DNA from: an uncultured Jannaschia sp.
Lineage (GTDB): Bacteria > Pseudomonadota > Alphaproteobacteria > Rhodobacterales > Rhodobacteraceae
Assembly (NCBI GenBank): GCA_947494145.1
Contig: CANLTZ010000003.1
Coordinates: 310,001 to 374,000, forward strand
Reading direction: 5' to 3'
DNA: 64,000 bases
Shown: one piece after another, positions 53,688-62,514 of the stretch
How positions within the stretch are numbered: position 1 is the first letter of the stretch
Layout of the letters: the number at the start of each line of letters is the position of its first letter
Notes under the pieces: model-generated
Told to the model about the DNA's origin: nothing
What the model saw: the letters and a program-made list of their open reading frames with translations, nothing else
Databases searched by the model: none
Program-made: the position numbers and the translations under genes

Positions 53688-54722
53688 TCACGCGGTAAAA
53701 TCCGTCACCACCGCCACACCGGGCGGGGTGGGCCCGTTGAAGGCGGCAAGCTCAGCCGAGACATCGGATAAGGCCACGTCCCGGGCGATCAGCGGCGACA
53801 TATCCACCGCGCCCGACGTGATCAGGCCCAGAAGCGAAGGGTAGCGCCAGGCGGGCATGCCGCGGGTGCCGTAAAGCGCCAGGTTGCCTTGGTACACGGC
53901 GGACATGTCCACCTCCATCTGCGCTGTATGGCCCACGGGCAGGCCCACTTGGACATGGCGCCCCAGGGGGCGCAGGCATTGCAGCGAGGCGTTGACCGTA
54001 GCGGGGATACCCAGCGCCTCGACGCTGACATGGGCGCCGCCGCCCGTGATCTCTCTGATTTCCCCCGCCGTGTCGTCGCCCGCCATCACGGCCGCCTCGA
54101 TCCCAAGGCCGAGCGCGTGGTCCAACTTTTCGCGCACGATATCGACCACCACGACATGGGCCCCCATGGCGCGGCCCAAAATCGCCGCAGACAGCCCGAT
54201 GCCCCCCGTCCCATGGACAGCCAGCCACTCGCCGGGCTGTAACGCCGCCCGCCCCGTCAGCGCGTGCCAGGCCGTGGTCACCCGGCAGCCGAGCCCCGCG
54301 GCCACGGTTGGCTCGATCGCGTCGGGCAGGCGCGCCAGGTTATGGTCGCGGGGGACGGCCACGTATTCCGCAAAGGCACCTGGTTCGACGAAGCCCGGCA
54401 GGCGCTGGTCGAGGCACGTATTGGACGCGCCCGACCGGCATTGCGGGCAGGTCCCGCAAGACAGGATGAATGGCGCCACCAGCTTGTCGCCCACCACGTA
54501 TTGCGCCTCCGGCCCGGCTGAGACCACTTCGCCGCAATATTCATGGCCGCCGATCTGGCCGGGTTTGACGCGCGGATGTTCCCCCACCCAGCCATGCCAG
54601 TCGGACCGGCACACGCCGCAGGCCATGACCTTGAGGACCACGCCATCGGGAGGCGTTTCGGGGTCGGGCACGTCCTCGATGGACAGCGGTGCATTGTAGC
54701 TTCGCAGAACAGCGGCGCGCAT
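53688..54722 (-). CDS. Zinc-dependent alcohol dehydrogenase (MDR family)
   Basis: A 344-residue medium-chain dehydrogenase. Catalytic zinc ligands are seen in ACGVCRSDWHGW and GGHEYCGEV; the four structural zinc cysteines in CGTCPQCRSGASNTCLD; the NAD-binding motif in VHGTGGIGLSAA with an Asp (VVDIVR) that favours NAD. It should oxidise a primary or secondary alcohol. It lies between purS and purQ on the same strand, bordered by palindromic repeat copies, which suggests insertion into the purine operon. A gap of 151 bases separates it from the divergent VOC gene. Confidence 0.9.
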   Translation of the reverse strand: MRAAVLRSYNAPLSIEDVPDPETPPDGVVLKVMACGVCRSDWHGWVGEHPRVKPGQIGGHEYCGEVVSAGPEAQYVVGDKLVAPFILSCGTCPQCRSGASNTCLDQRLPGFVEPGAFAEYVAVPRDHNLARLPDAIEPTVAAGLGCRVTTAWHALTGRAALQPGEWLAVHGTGGIGLSAAILGRAMGAHVVVVDIVREKLDHALGLGIEAAVMAGDDTAGEIREITGGGAHVSVEALGIPATVNASLQCLRPLGRHVQVGLPVGHTAQMEVDMSAVYQGNLALYGTRGMPAWRYPSLLGLITSGAVDMSPLIARDVALSDVSAELAAFNGPTPPGVAVVTDFTA

Positions 54723-54873
54723 GGTGATCCTCCCTCCCCCGGGTTGCGTCGGGGTTTGGCGGATCGTTCACCATGCGGGGCCCGATTGGAAGGGCGGAAA
54801 GCCGTCGCGCCGCGTCGCCCGGGCCCAGAATTTAGGCTAGACTGGACCCAGCTTTGCATGGGGGAGCGACATT

Positions 54874-55248
54874 ATGGCCTTGGGTGCATTTTCGATGAGC
54901 TTGAATGTGAAAGACCTGGATGCCTCGGTGTCCTTCTATCGCGCCTTGGGCTTCGAAGTGGCAGGCGGCGCGGTTGAGCAAGGCTGGCTCATCCTGCGCG
55001 AAGGCGACACCGTGCTGGGACTGTTTGCCGGGATGATCGAAGCCAACACGCTGACGTTCAATCCCGGTTGGACCCAGGGGGCTGAAAACGTGGCAGGCGA
55101 CTTCGACGATGTCCGCGCCATCCAGGCTCGCCTGAAAGCCGCAGGATTGGCGTTGGAGCAGGAATGCGACCCAGAAGGAACCGGCCCGGCCCATATCACG
55201 CTGTTCGACCCGGATGGGAACGCAATTCTAATTGACCAGCATCGCTGA
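54874..55248 (+). CDS. VOC family protein (glyoxalase-like)
   Basis: A 124-residue vicinal-oxygen-chelate fold protein with the paired beta-alpha-beta-beta-beta pattern: SLNVKDLDASVSFYRALGFE at the start and ITLFDPDGNAILID at the end. Possible activities include glyoxalase-type, antibiotic-binding or dioxygenase-like ones. The usual first metal ligand His is replaced (SMSLNVKD). It runs opposite to the purine genes and sits in the same inserted segment as the alcohol dehydrogenase. Confidence 0.84.
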   Translation: MALGAFSMSLNVKDLDASVSFYRALGFEVAGGAVEQGWLILREGDTVLGLFAGMIEANTLTFNPGWTQGAENVAGDFDDVRAIQARLKAAGLALEQECDPEGTGPAHITLFDPDGNAILIDQHR

Positions 55249-55304
55249 GGTCGCGTCGCCTATGGGCTGACGGACCCCGTCGCAATTTCGCATGTCCCCG
55301 GCGG

Positions 55305-55327
55305 GAGTTTCTGTTGGACCAGTGATG
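55305..55327. repeat. Half copy of the palindromic repeat at 53581
   Basis: gagtttctgttggaccagtg+atg at 55305-55327 shares tggaccagtgatg exactly with the arm of the perfect palindrome at 53581-53636, and gagt at its start. No second arm is present. It marks the boundary between the VOC gene and purS, so related copies border the inserted segment on both sides. Confidence 0.6.
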
Positions 55328-55345
55328 GGCGCGCGCGCCTGCAGG

Positions 55346-55573
55346 TTAGACTTCGATCCGGTAGCTTTCGATCACCGTGTTGGCGAGAAGCTTTTCGCAC
55401 ATGTCGCGGATCTCGGTCTCGGTCGTACCATCGGCCAGGTCGAGTTCGATCAGCTTACCCTGGCGCACGCCTTCAACACCCGAAAAGCCCAGCGCGCCCA
55501 GCGCGTGGCGCACAGCCTCCCCCTGGGGGTCCAGCACGCCGTCTTTGAGCATCACGACTACCTTGGCTTTCAT
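55346..55573 (-). CDS. purS: Phosphoribosylformylglycinamidine synthase subunit PurS
   Basis: A 75-residue small subunit of the three-part FGAM synthase, which bridges PurQ and PurL. The whole sequence fits: MKAKVVVMLKDGVLDPQGEA, then LGFSGVEGVRQGKLIELDL and CEKLLANTVIESYRIEV. ATG 55573 begins at the conserved start; the frame extends seven codons upstream without reason. It lies 26 bases after the RraB-like gene on the same strand. Confidence 0.94.
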   Translation of the reverse strand: MKAKVVVMLKDGVLDPQGEAVRHALGALGFSGVEGVRQGKLIELDLADGTTETEIRDMCEKLLANTVIESYRIEV

Positions 55574-55599
55574 CCTCGTGCCCCCTGGCCTCACGTCGG

Positions 55600-55968
55600 T
55601 CAGATCGCCTCACGCACAAAGGAAGACCAGCCCTCGTTGCGCCAGCCACATTCAGCGGCTGTTTCCGACACCATCGTATCGAAAAGATCGAAATCGATGG
55701 CATGGGGGCTTGCGGTGATCCACAGGATCAAGTCGCCCTCGGCGCCCGTGGTCTTCGACGCAGGCAGCGGCGTCAAGCCCAGTTCGGCCATCCGATGAAG
55801 GAAGACGGGGGGACGCGCGGCAAAGAGCCGGGCGCGGCGGAAACCGAAATCGATCCGACGGACCAGCAGCCGGTCATCGCCCTGGGACAGCAGGGCGCGG
55901 CGCAACAGGTCGTTTGCATCGGTGACCGCACTGTCGACGGTCTGGGCGAAATCAGATTGGTGGAGCAT
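55600..55968 (-). CDS. Small protein, possibly RraB-like (RNase E inhibitor fold)
   Basis: A 122-residue protein starting MLHQSDFAQTVDSAVTDAND. The later part (RIDFGFRRARLFAARPPVFL, HRMAELGLTPLP, DLILWITASPHAIDFDLFDT, ECGWRNEGWSSFV) has the layout of the RraB/DUF695-like family: a short strand-helix unit, a Gly-Leu turn and a closing aromatic GW motif. This assignment is tentative. Longer upstream starts add only a non-conserved basic stretch; ATG 55968 is preferred. It lies between purC and purS in the same direction, so it is probably expressed with the purine genes. Confidence 0.55.
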   Translation of the reverse strand: MLHQSDFAQTVDSAVTDANDLLRRALLSQGDDRLLVRRIDFGFRRARLFAARPPVFLHRMAELGLTPLPASKTTGAEGDLILWITASPHAIDFDLFDTMVSETAAECGWRNEGWSSFVREAI

Positions 55969-56238
55969 ATTGCACACCCTGTAGGACAGGTGAGAACACG
56001 CTTGCGCACGGATTTGGCCGCAGAATGACGTGCGCAGGGTCGTTTGGCGGCGCCGACATGGCGGATTGTTTCGCCTCGCGCTCAGACTGGGGGGATCAAC
56101 CGCGATTGGGCGATGGCGGGACGCGGCCGTTACGGTTGTCAAAAAAGCCGGGGCATCCATATGGCAAAAAAAGTCGCATCATGATGCGACACCGGGACGT
56201 TTTCCGACCTGCCGATTCCGGGCTTGCCGAAAAACGCC

Positions 56239-57000
56239 TTAGTTGATCAGATGCGGCTTCGTGGCAGGCGCCGAATTGGCGGGCAGCACACCCAAGCGCC
56301 GGGCCACCTCCGTATAAGCATCGGCGAGTGAGCCCAGATCGCGGCGGAACACGTCCTTGTCGAGCTTCTTGCCCGTCTCGATATCCCACAAGCGGCAACT
56401 ATCGGGGCTGATTTCATCGGCCAGGATCAGGCGCTGGTAATCCCCATCCCAGATGCGGCCCACCTCGATCTTGAAATCCACCAGCTTGATGCCGACGGCC
56501 AGCATGCAGCCCGACAGGAAGTCATTCACCCGCAGGCTGAGCGCGATGATATCGTCCAGATCCTGCTGGCTGGCCCATCCGAAGGCCAAAATGTGTTCCT
56601 CAGCCACCAGCGGATCGCCTAGCTTGTCGTCCTTGAAGCAGAATTCGATGATGGGGCGCGGCAGCGGCGTGCCTTCGTCGATGCCCAGCCGCTTGGACAG
56701 GGTGCCCGCGGCCACGTTGCGCACGATGACTTCCAGCGGGATGATCTCGGCCGCGCGGATCAGTTGTTCGCGCATGTTGAGGCGCTTGATGAAATGCGTG
56801 GGCACGCCCACCTGCCCCAACCCCGTCATGAAGAATTCCGACAAACGGTTGTTCAGCACGCCCTTGCCGTCGATCACATCCTTCTTTTCGGCGTTGAAGG
56901 CGGTGGCATCGTCCTTGAAATACTGAACCAAAGTCCCCGGTTCGGGACCTTCATAGAGTATCTTGGCCTTGCCTTCGTAGACCTTCTTGCGCCTGGCCAT
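56239..57000 (-). CDS. purC: Phosphoribosylaminoimidazole-succinocarboxamide synthase
   Basis: A 253-residue enzyme that joins aspartate to CAIR in purine synthesis. SAICAR synthetase motifs are complete: [53 protein letters not shown] and [17 protein letters not shown] 57000 begins at the family start ([13 protein letters not shown]); the longer open frame upstream only mirrors the divergent DUF1476 gene. It is the first gene of the minus-strand purine cluster. Confidence 0.96.
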   Translation of the reverse strand: MARRKKVYEGKAKILYEGPEPGTLVQYFKDDATAFNAEKKDVIDGKGVLNNRLSEFFMTGLGQVGVPTHFIKRLNMREQLIRAAEIIPLEVIVRNVAAGTLSKRLGIDEGTPLPRPIIEFCFKDDKLGDPLVAEEHILAFGWASQQDLDDIIALSLRVNDFLSGCMLAVGIKLVDFKIEVGRIWDGDYQRLILADEISPDSCRLWDIETGKKLDKDVFRRDLGSLADAYTEVARRLGVLPANSAPATKPHLIN

Positions 57001-57160
57001 GATGTCCTCGGGGTTTTGGTGCTTGTGGCGGACATAGGCGGTTCCCCCTGCCCCCGCAAGTTGCACCGCAGATGCGGGCGGGGCCGCCATGGGCGCCCGG
57101 CCTTGCGCCGCCCCCCGCGCCGCCCCTATCTGTGTGGCAACATTCCACGGGGAGCACGCC

Positions 57161-57481
57161 ATGTCCGACAATTTCAAAGACCGCGAAAAGAGCTTTGAGA
57201 ACAAGTTCGCCCACGACGCCGAATTGCAGTTCAAAGTCGAAGCCCGCCGCAACCGTCTGCTCGGCGAATGGGCCGGTGGCCTGCTGGGCAAGTCGGGCGA
57301 CGACCTGAAGGCTTATGCGGTCGAGGTCGTGAAGTCGGATTTCGAGGAAGCCGGGGACGAAGACGTCTATCGCAAAGTTTCAGGCGATCTGGGCGACAAG
57401 GCGTCCGAGACGGAGATCCGTGCCAAGATGGTCGAACTGAAGGACGTGGCCAAGACGCAGATCATGGAAGAGGTCGACTGA
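57161..57481 (+). CDS. F1Fo-ATP synthase inhibitor subunit zeta (DUF1476)
   Basis: A 106-residue helical protein that matches the alphaproteobacterial zeta subunit: [20 protein letters not shown] at the start, then [16 protein letters not shown] and [19 protein letters not shown]. In Paracoccus the N-terminus of zeta binds F1 and blocks reverse rotation (ATP hydrolysis). The gene is divergent from purC, a neighbourhood that recurs in Rhodobacteraceae. ATG 57161 follows gggagc. Confidence 0.92.
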   Translation: MSDNFKDREKSFENKFAHDAELQFKVEARRNRLLGEWAGGLLGKSGDDLKAYAVEVVKSDFEEAGDEDVYRKVSGDLGDKASETEIRAKMVELKDVAKTQIMEEVD

Positions 57482-57913
57482 AGCGGTTTTCGGAAAACCT
57501 GAATCAGCATTTCCGAAAAACGTCCTGTTATCGCATTGATGTTGCAACGTTTCTCGAAAACTGATGTTTCAGGTTTTTCGAGAGCCGCCATAGGCAAGAG
57601 CCCGGGCGCGCGCTCCGACGCGGGCCTGCACAACCCAAACGAACCGGACCTTGCGCAAGCCGGTGCATCGACGGGCCGCCGTTCGGCGATCCCAGTGTCG
57701 GGCTACACCGCTTTCGTGCCTGCCAACTCCGTCCCCTGCCCACGCGACGCACCAACGTCAGCCATATCGCCGGGCCGGGCGGCGGCCCCGCGAGGGACCG
57801 GCATCCTGCGGGCTTGATCCCGGTCCGCGTACTGCAGGGATGGGTTGCAGAACGACCGGACCGACGCAGCCTTCAACCACCCCGACCTGAACCCCACTCA
57901 AGCGTCAAATCCA
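57482..57913. other. Intergenic region with an AT-rich nested inverted repeat
   Basis: 432 bases without a gene. The first 100 bases are AT-rich and self-complementary: tcggaaaacctgaa at 57490-57503 and the reverse complement of 57568-57581 (tcgaaaaacctgaa) match at 13 of 14 bases, with related inner copies (ccgaaaaacgt / acgtttctcgaaaa). This may be the terminator region of the ATP synthase inhibitor gene or a decayed mobile element. The rest, 57600-57913, is GC-rich and shows only degenerate similarity to the gap at 12600. Confidence 0.45.
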
Positions 57914-58897
57914 TCAATGCACCTTGCCACCGCCAAGGTGCCGCTTAAGCCAGCCGAAATCGCTTTTCACCGTCTTCTTGGCCGCCCGCTTGGGTATCGG
58001 CCCAAATTCTTCTTCATGATCGAACGGCGCTTCGGGGTGCACCAACGTCCAGTGCGCGACACCCGTAGGGTGGGTTTCTGCGGCGCGGTATCGGATGCGC
58101 CAGCTTCCCTCTTGATCTTCACTATGGCCGATTGTGTGCCCATCTTCAAAGACATGGCCCAACTCGGTCAACATCTTCGCGGTGGTCAGAAGGGTCTGCG
58201 CGGCCTCCGGCACCTCCATGGGCGCGCGGGGCATTTCGATCTCGGCGTCGATATAGGCCGCCAAACCGACCGTTCGCGCATCGACCGTGCCCGGATAATC
58301 GTGGTTGCCGCCGAACAGCAGCAACGTCGTCGCGAATGTAGGAAGCCCGCCCTCCTTTAGATCGCCCGACAAGCTGCCCCATTGCTCCGCCGTGACCACG
58401 CGATTGGCCGGGTGCCAGACCACGCCGCGCGCGATGGGCAGCCCCGCCAAAACCGACACAATGCAGGCCAGGCGCCGCCCCGCTTCGACCCGCAGGGCCA
58501 AATCGTCCTTGGGCGCCCATACCGCCACGTTCAGGTAGCTTCCGGCACCGCGAATGGATTGCATCCCTTCGGGTGGCAGGCGATTGGCTTCCATCAATTC
58601 GACGCTCGGTATGAAATCAAAGCCCGGCATCGTGTTGATCAAGGCGGCCTTCAATCCAGGGCCTATACCGACTTGGCTGATGACCGCCGCATTGCTGTTT
58701 TGCGGCATGTCGCCCATCACTTCTTCGAAGCCACCCCCGCCCCATTCCATCTTGGGGAAGTCTTCCTGCAAGGCCGCCACCAACGCGTTGCCCGTGAACA
58801 CCAATGGCTCCGCCAACAGCACGAAAGCCGAAAGCTGGATGTCGTCGTCATCTTCCGGCGGCTTCGGGGCCTCGACCTTCTTGCGAAAAAATCCCAT
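57914..58897 (-). CDS. DUF4261-type protein of unknown function
   Basis: A 327-residue cytosolic protein. It begins MGFFRKKVEAPKPPEDDDD, a basic then acidic start. It then shows AFVLLAEPLVFTGNALVAAL, RRLACIVSVLAGLPIARGVVWHPAN and a C-terminal basic tail (IPKRAAKKTVKSDFGWLKRH). The central part resembles the DUF4261 family; confidence in the family name is moderate. No catalytic motif is apparent. It follows the TerB-like gene with an 11-base gap in the same direction, so the two probably function together. Confidence 0.6.
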   Translation of the reverse strand: MGFFRKKVEAPKPPEDDDDIQLSAFVLLAEPLVFTGNALVAALQEDFPKMEWGGGGFEEVMGDMPQNSNAAVISQVGIGPGLKAALINTMPGFDFIPSVELMEANRLPPEGMQSIRGAGSYLNVAVWAPKDDLALRVEAGRRLACIVSVLAGLPIARGVVWHPANRVVTAEQWGSLSGDLKEGGLPTFATTLLLFGGNHDYPGTVDARTVGLAAYIDAEIEMPRAPMEVPEAAQTLLTTAKMLTELGHVFEDGHTIGHSEDQEGSWRIRYRAAETHPTGVAHWTLVHPEAPFDHEEEFGPIPKRAAKKTVKSDFGWLKRHLGGGKVH

Positions 58898-58908
58898 GTC
58901 GTCAGCTC

Positions 58909-59379
58909 CTAATGCAGCGTCGCGCCGGGGGCGTCTTGGCGGCTCTGGGCGATCAGTTCTTCGGTCTGGGCGGGGTCGAAACCCAACTGCTTGGCCATGG
59001 GACGCAAAAGCGCGAGTTCGTCTTCATCGACCTCCCCATCCGCGGCGGCAACCTTGGCAGCAAGTGTGATGGCAAGCGCGCCGCTTTGCCCGTCCAGATA
59101 GGGGCGCACCGCATCGAAGACGGCGCCTTCCCCATCTTGCAGGATGTCCATCGCAACGCTCTGGCCGATGGAACGCAGAAGCGCCCGATCCAGCGGCATG
59201 ACCTTCACATCCATGGAGGCGGCAAGGTCCGACAGCGTGTCGGAAATCAGCGCTAATTCAACGCCTTCCAACGCGCGGTCGGCGCAGGCGATCAGCAGCG
59301 CCACCGACGCGATGGCCCGCGTCCGCTCATAATCCGCGCCGTGCTTGGCAAGCGCGCGTTGGTCCAGAAAAGCCGCCAT
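58909..59379 (-). CDS. TerB-like (tellurite resistance/DjlA-type helical domain) protein
   Basis: A 156-residue helical protein with the TerB/DjlA-like acidic helix pair: ITLAAKVAAADGEVDEDELA and LLRPMAKQLGFDPAQTEELI near the C-terminus, and a related repeat near residues 25-50 (VALLIACADRALEGVELALI). TerB-type domains bind metal and act in stress or membrane-associated complexes; a real tellurite role is not implied. ATG 59379 follows gagggg. It leads a two-gene unit with the DUF4261-like gene. Confidence 0.82.
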   Translation of the reverse strand: MAAFLDQRALAKHGADYERTRAIASVALLIACADRALEGVELALISDTLSDLAASMDVKVMPLDRALLRSIGQSVAMDILQDGEGAVFDAVRPYLDGQSGALAITLAAKVAAADGEVDEDELALLRPMAKQLGFDPAQTEELIAQSRQDAPGATLH

Positions 59380-59556
59380 GTGATACCCCTCGCTCGATCT
59401 GGCGGAAACAATCCCCCTGGAATCCGGCGTCATTGTGGCTGCGTCTCGGCGAAAACCGTTCATATGCCTTTCAACTTCTTCATGCACATTATGAGTTTGC
59501 GCGCCGCGCCCACCCGCGCGAGAAGGCCAGACCGTTTCACCCCCGGAGGAACCGCC

Positions 59557-60573
59557 ATGGCCGACGCGCTGACAGACCTGCTCAAGACCCGCGACTGGCT
59601 GTTGGCCGATGGCGCCACGGGCACCACGCTTTTCAATATGGGCCTCGAATCGGGGGACGCGCCAGAATTGTGGAATGCCGATCACCCTGACCGCATCCGC
59701 GCGCTTTATCGCGGCGCGGTTGAGGCCGGGTCCGACCTGTTCCTGACCAACACGTTCGGGTCCAACGCCGCGCGCCTGAAGCTGCACGCCGCCGAAGCGC
59801 GGGCCCGCGAACTATCCCGCCAAAGCGCCGAAATCGGACGCGAAATCGCCGATGCGGCGGGTCGCCCGGTCATCGTCGCAGGGTCCATGGGCCCCACGGG
59901 CGAGATCATGGAGCCCATGGGCCCCCTTAGCCACGCCGCCGCCGTCGAGATCTTCCATGAACAGGCCGAGGGTTTGAAGGAAGGCGGTGCCGACGTCCTT
60001 TGGGTCGAGACGATCAGCGCGCCCGAGGAACTGAAAGCCGCCGCCGAAGCCGCCGAACGCGCCGACATGCCATGGTGCGTCACCATGAGTTTTGACACAG
60101 CCGGGCGCACCATGATGGGCACGACATCCGCCGCCATGGTCCGCCTGGTGGAGCGTTTGACCCACAAGCCCATCGCCTTCGGCGCAAATTGCGGCGTCGG
60201 CGCGTCGGACCTGATCCGCACGGTGATGGGCTTCGCGGGCGCCAAGCGGCCCCTGATCGCCAAAGGCAATGCAGGCATCCCGAAATACCACGAGGGCCAC
60301 ATCCACTACGATGGCACGCCTGAATTGATGGCCGACTACGCCGTGCTGGCCCGCGATGCGGGCGCGACCATCGTGGGCGGCTGCTGCGGCACCACACCCG
60401 ACCACTTGCGCGCCATGCGCCGCGCGTTGGAAACACGGCCCCGTGGCAGCACCCCGGCCCTCGATGACGTGGCAACCCGACTGGGCGGCTTTTCGTCCGA
60501 AAGCGATGGCACCGACGGCAATGCGCCCACGCGCGACCGCTCCGCCAACCGCCGACGCCGCGCCCGCGCCTGA
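59557..60573 (+). CDS. Homocysteine S-methyltransferase (BHMT-type; MetH homocysteine module)
   Basis: A 338-residue zinc-dependent methyltransferase: DGATGTTLFNMGLESGD at the start, FLTNTFGSNAARL, FGANCGVGASDL with the first zinc Cys, and IVGGCCGTTPDHLRAM with the Cys-Cys pair. It transfers a methyl group to homocysteine to make methionine. In Rhodobacteraceae such a protein can act as the homocysteine module of a split cobalamin-dependent MetH. The corrinoid protein starting at 63836 fits that picture; use of betaine is the alternative. ATG 59557 has a strong ggagga site, so the open extension upstream is not used. The C-terminal tail is basic (SANRRRRARA). Confidence 0.88.
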   Translation: MADALTDLLKTRDWLLADGATGTTLFNMGLESGDAPELWNADHPDRIRALYRGAVEAGSDLFLTNTFGSNAARLKLHAAEARARELSRQSAEIGREIADAAGRPVIVAGSMGPTGEIMEPMGPLSHAAAVEIFHEQAEGLKEGGADVLWVETISAPEELKAAAEAAERADMPWCVTMSFDTAGRTMMGTTSAAMVRLVERLTHKPIAFGANCGVGASDLIRTVMGFAGAKRPLIAKGNAGIPKYHEGHIHYDGTPELMADYAVLARDAGATIVGGCCGTTPDHLRAMRRALETRPRGSTPALDDVATRLGGFSSESDGTDGNAPTRDRSANRRRRARA

Positions 60574-60578
60574 CCCCC

Positions 60579-61445
60579 ATGCGCTTGGGTCTCGGACTGG
60601 CCTGGCTTGGCCTGCTCTGCGCCGTCGTCACCATCGGCGCGGCGGCACTGGGTCATCTGCATCCCGCGCTCGACTCGCTGGGGGTATGGCTGCTCTATGG
60701 CATCGGGGCCGCGATGCTTTGCCTGCTGATCGCGCTGATCGGGCGGCGTTGGCCGCTTGCGGCACTCAGCACCGCCACCCTCGCCACTGGTCTGGCGCAA
60801 GCCCTCCCCCATGCCGGGCCCTTCACCTCCCAGCCTGCGGGCGACCTGCGTCTGCTTCAGCACAACCTGAACTTCCGCAATCCAGCCACGGACCTGGCCG
60901 ACCGGATCGACGACTTCGATCTGGTCACGCTGCAAGAGGTCCGCGCCGCCGCCCCAAGATTGGACAGCCTCGGCCCCGGTGGGGCGCACCATCTCTGCCC
61001 GGGCGCCGGACGCTCCACCGCCGTGATCAGCCGCTTGCCCGTGATCGATAGGGGTTGTGTCGCTGGCGGCGCTTGGATGCAGGTCCAGGCGGCACAGGGG
61101 CCCGTCACAATCCTATCGCTCCATCTGCTGTGGCCCTGGCCCTATGGTCAGGCCAACCAGATGGACCGCTTGCTGCCCGACCTCCGCGCCCTACCCCGCC
61201 CCGTGATCGTGGCGGGCGACTTCAATCAAACGCCCTGGTCGGCAAGCATGGCAAAGGTCGCCGCGGCCACGGAAACCCAACGCTTGGGCGGACTGGCAAG
61301 CACCTTCACTTTCGTTGGTGGACTTGCCCGCATCAATATCGACCACGTACTCGTGCCTGAACGCTGGGCGGGCAGTTTCACCCTGACACCAGATGCGATA
61401 TCGGGCCACCTGGCCCTCGCCGCCCAGATCGGGCCCGTCCAATAA
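60579..61445 (+). CDS. Endonuclease/exonuclease/phosphatase (EEP) family membrane protein
   Basis: A 288-residue protein with two or three N-terminal membrane helices (LGLAWLGLLCAVVTIGAAAL, LLYGIGAAMLCLLIALI) followed by an EEP domain: LRLLQHNLNFRN, TLQEVR with the metal Glu, IVAGDFNQTPWS, INIDHVLVP and SGHLALAA with the catalytic His. It resembles the small membrane-anchored EEP proteins of proteobacteria, which may cut nucleic acid or phospholipid headgroups outside the membrane. It begins five bases after the homocysteine methyltransferase gene, so it is co-transcribed with it. Substrate unknown. Confidence 0.83.
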   Translation: MRLGLGLAWLGLLCAVVTIGAAALGHLHPALDSLGVWLLYGIGAAMLCLLIALIGRRWPLAALSTATLATGLAQALPHAGPFTSQPAGDLRLLQHNLNFRNPATDLADRIDDFDLVTLQEVRAAAPRLDSLGPGGAHHLCPGAGRSTAVISRLPVIDRGCVAGGAWMQVQAAQGPVTILSLHLLWPWPYGQANQMDRLLPDLRALPRPVIVAGDFNQTPWSASMAKVAAATETQRLGGLASTFTFVGGLARINIDHVLVPERWAGSFTLTPDAISGHLALAAQIGPVQ

Positions 61446-61450
61446 CCGGG

Positions 61451-62488
61451 TCAGAACAGCGACATCTGCCCCGTCCGGTCCGGCACCCGAAACAGATCGG
61501 TGCGCAAAGCGGGCAGTTTGTAGGCCAGCCCCAGCGACGCACAGGCGCGATGGAACCGCTGCTGCAACAAATCTGCATGGACGCCGCGCCCCCGCATCCG
61601 TTGACCGAACCCCGCGTCATAAAGCTTGCCACCGTGGAATTCCCGCACCCGGTTCAAGACCTTGCGCGCCCGGTCGGGCACATGATTGCGCAGCCATTCC
61701 TCGAACAAGGGCGCCACTTCCAGGGGCAGCCGCAGCGGGATCATGGACGCCGCCACCGCGCCCGCGTCGCGTGCGGCATGCAAAATCGCCTCCACCTCAT
61801 GGTCCGTCAGGCCCGGGATGGTGGGCGAGACCATCACCCGCACCTGCACGCCCGCCTCGGCCAACCGCGCGATGGCGCGCAGTCGGCGCGACGGCACGGG
61901 CACCCGCGGCTCCAACTTCCGGGCCAGATCGTCGTCCAATGTCGTAACCGACAGGCCCACGCGGCACAAATCCGGGCCCATCTCGGCCAGGATGTCCACA
62001 TCCCGCTCCACCATCGTACCCTTCGTCGTGATCGCGACGGGATGCCTGTGGTCGCGCAGCACCTCCAGCACACCGCGCGTGATCCGGCGGTCCCGCTCAA
62101 TGGGCTGATACGGATCGGTATTGGTGCCCAGGGCCATCACTTGTGGCCGATATCCCCGCCCTGCCAATTCCTTGGCCAATTGCTCGGGCGCATTGGGCCG
62201 GGCGATCAACTTGGTCTCAAAATCCAAACCTGGCGACAGACCCAGAAACGCATGGGTCGGGCGGGCATAGCAATAAATGCACCCATGTTCGCAGCCGCGA
62301 TACGGGTTCACCGACCGGTCGAACCCCAAATCGGGCGAGGTATTGCGGCTGATGACCTTCCCGATCCTCTCCGACCGGACCTGCGTGCGCGGCCGCTCAG
62401 GCAGCGGGACCTCGCGTGTATAGGGCTCAAACCGCACCGCCGGGTTCGACAGTGCCCCCCGTGTGGCAATGGCAGACTGGCTCTGCAT
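61451..62488 (-). CDS. PA0069 family radical SAM protein (SplB-like)
   Basis: A 345-residue radical SAM enzyme. The 4Fe-4S cluster cysteines are in RGCEHGCIYCYARPTHAF, the CxxxCxxC core. Further motifs include MALGTNTDPYQPIER, VAITTKGTM and RVGLSVTTLDDDLARKLEPR. The family is distantly related to spore photoproduct lyase; function in non-sporulating bacteria is not established. ATG 62488 follows aaaggaggg; the longer frame upstream is not needed. A perfect LexA box 27-41 bases upstream points to SOS control and a DNA-damage role. Confidence 0.88.
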   Translation of the reverse strand: MQSQSAIATRGALSNPAVRFEPYTREVPLPERPRTQVRSERIGKVISRNTSPDLGFDRSVNPYRGCEHGCIYCYARPTHAFLGLSPGLDFETKLIARPNAPEQLAKELAGRGYRPQVMALGTNTDPYQPIERDRRITRGVLEVLRDHRHPVAITTKGTMVERDVDILAEMGPDLCRVGLSVTTLDDDLARKLEPRVPVPSRRLRAIARLAEAGVQVRVMVSPTIPGLTDHEVEAILHAARDAGAVAASMIPLRLPLEVAPLFEEWLRNHVPDRARKVLNRVREFHGGKLYDAGFGQRMRGRGVHADLLQQRFHRACASLGLAYKLPALRTDLFRVPDRTGQMSLF

Positions 62489-62514
62489 GGGCAGATCCCT
62501 CCTTTGCAGAATGA

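Noticed and set aside
56239-57291. Longer start for purC
   Set aside because: The extra N-terminal residues are the antisense of the divergent ATP synthase inhibitor gene; SAICAR synthetases start at the [10 protein letters not shown] position.
59380-59556. SAM or cobalamin riboswitch upstream of the homocysteine methyltransferase gene
   Set aside because: No conserved SAM-II, SAM-V or B12-box pattern could be read; the region looks like an ordinary promoter with a good ribosome-binding site.
59464-59556. Extended N-terminus (MPFNFFMHIMSL...) for the homocysteine methyltransferase
   Set aside because: ATG 59557 has a strong ggagga site and begins at the conserved domain; the extension is basic and not family-like.
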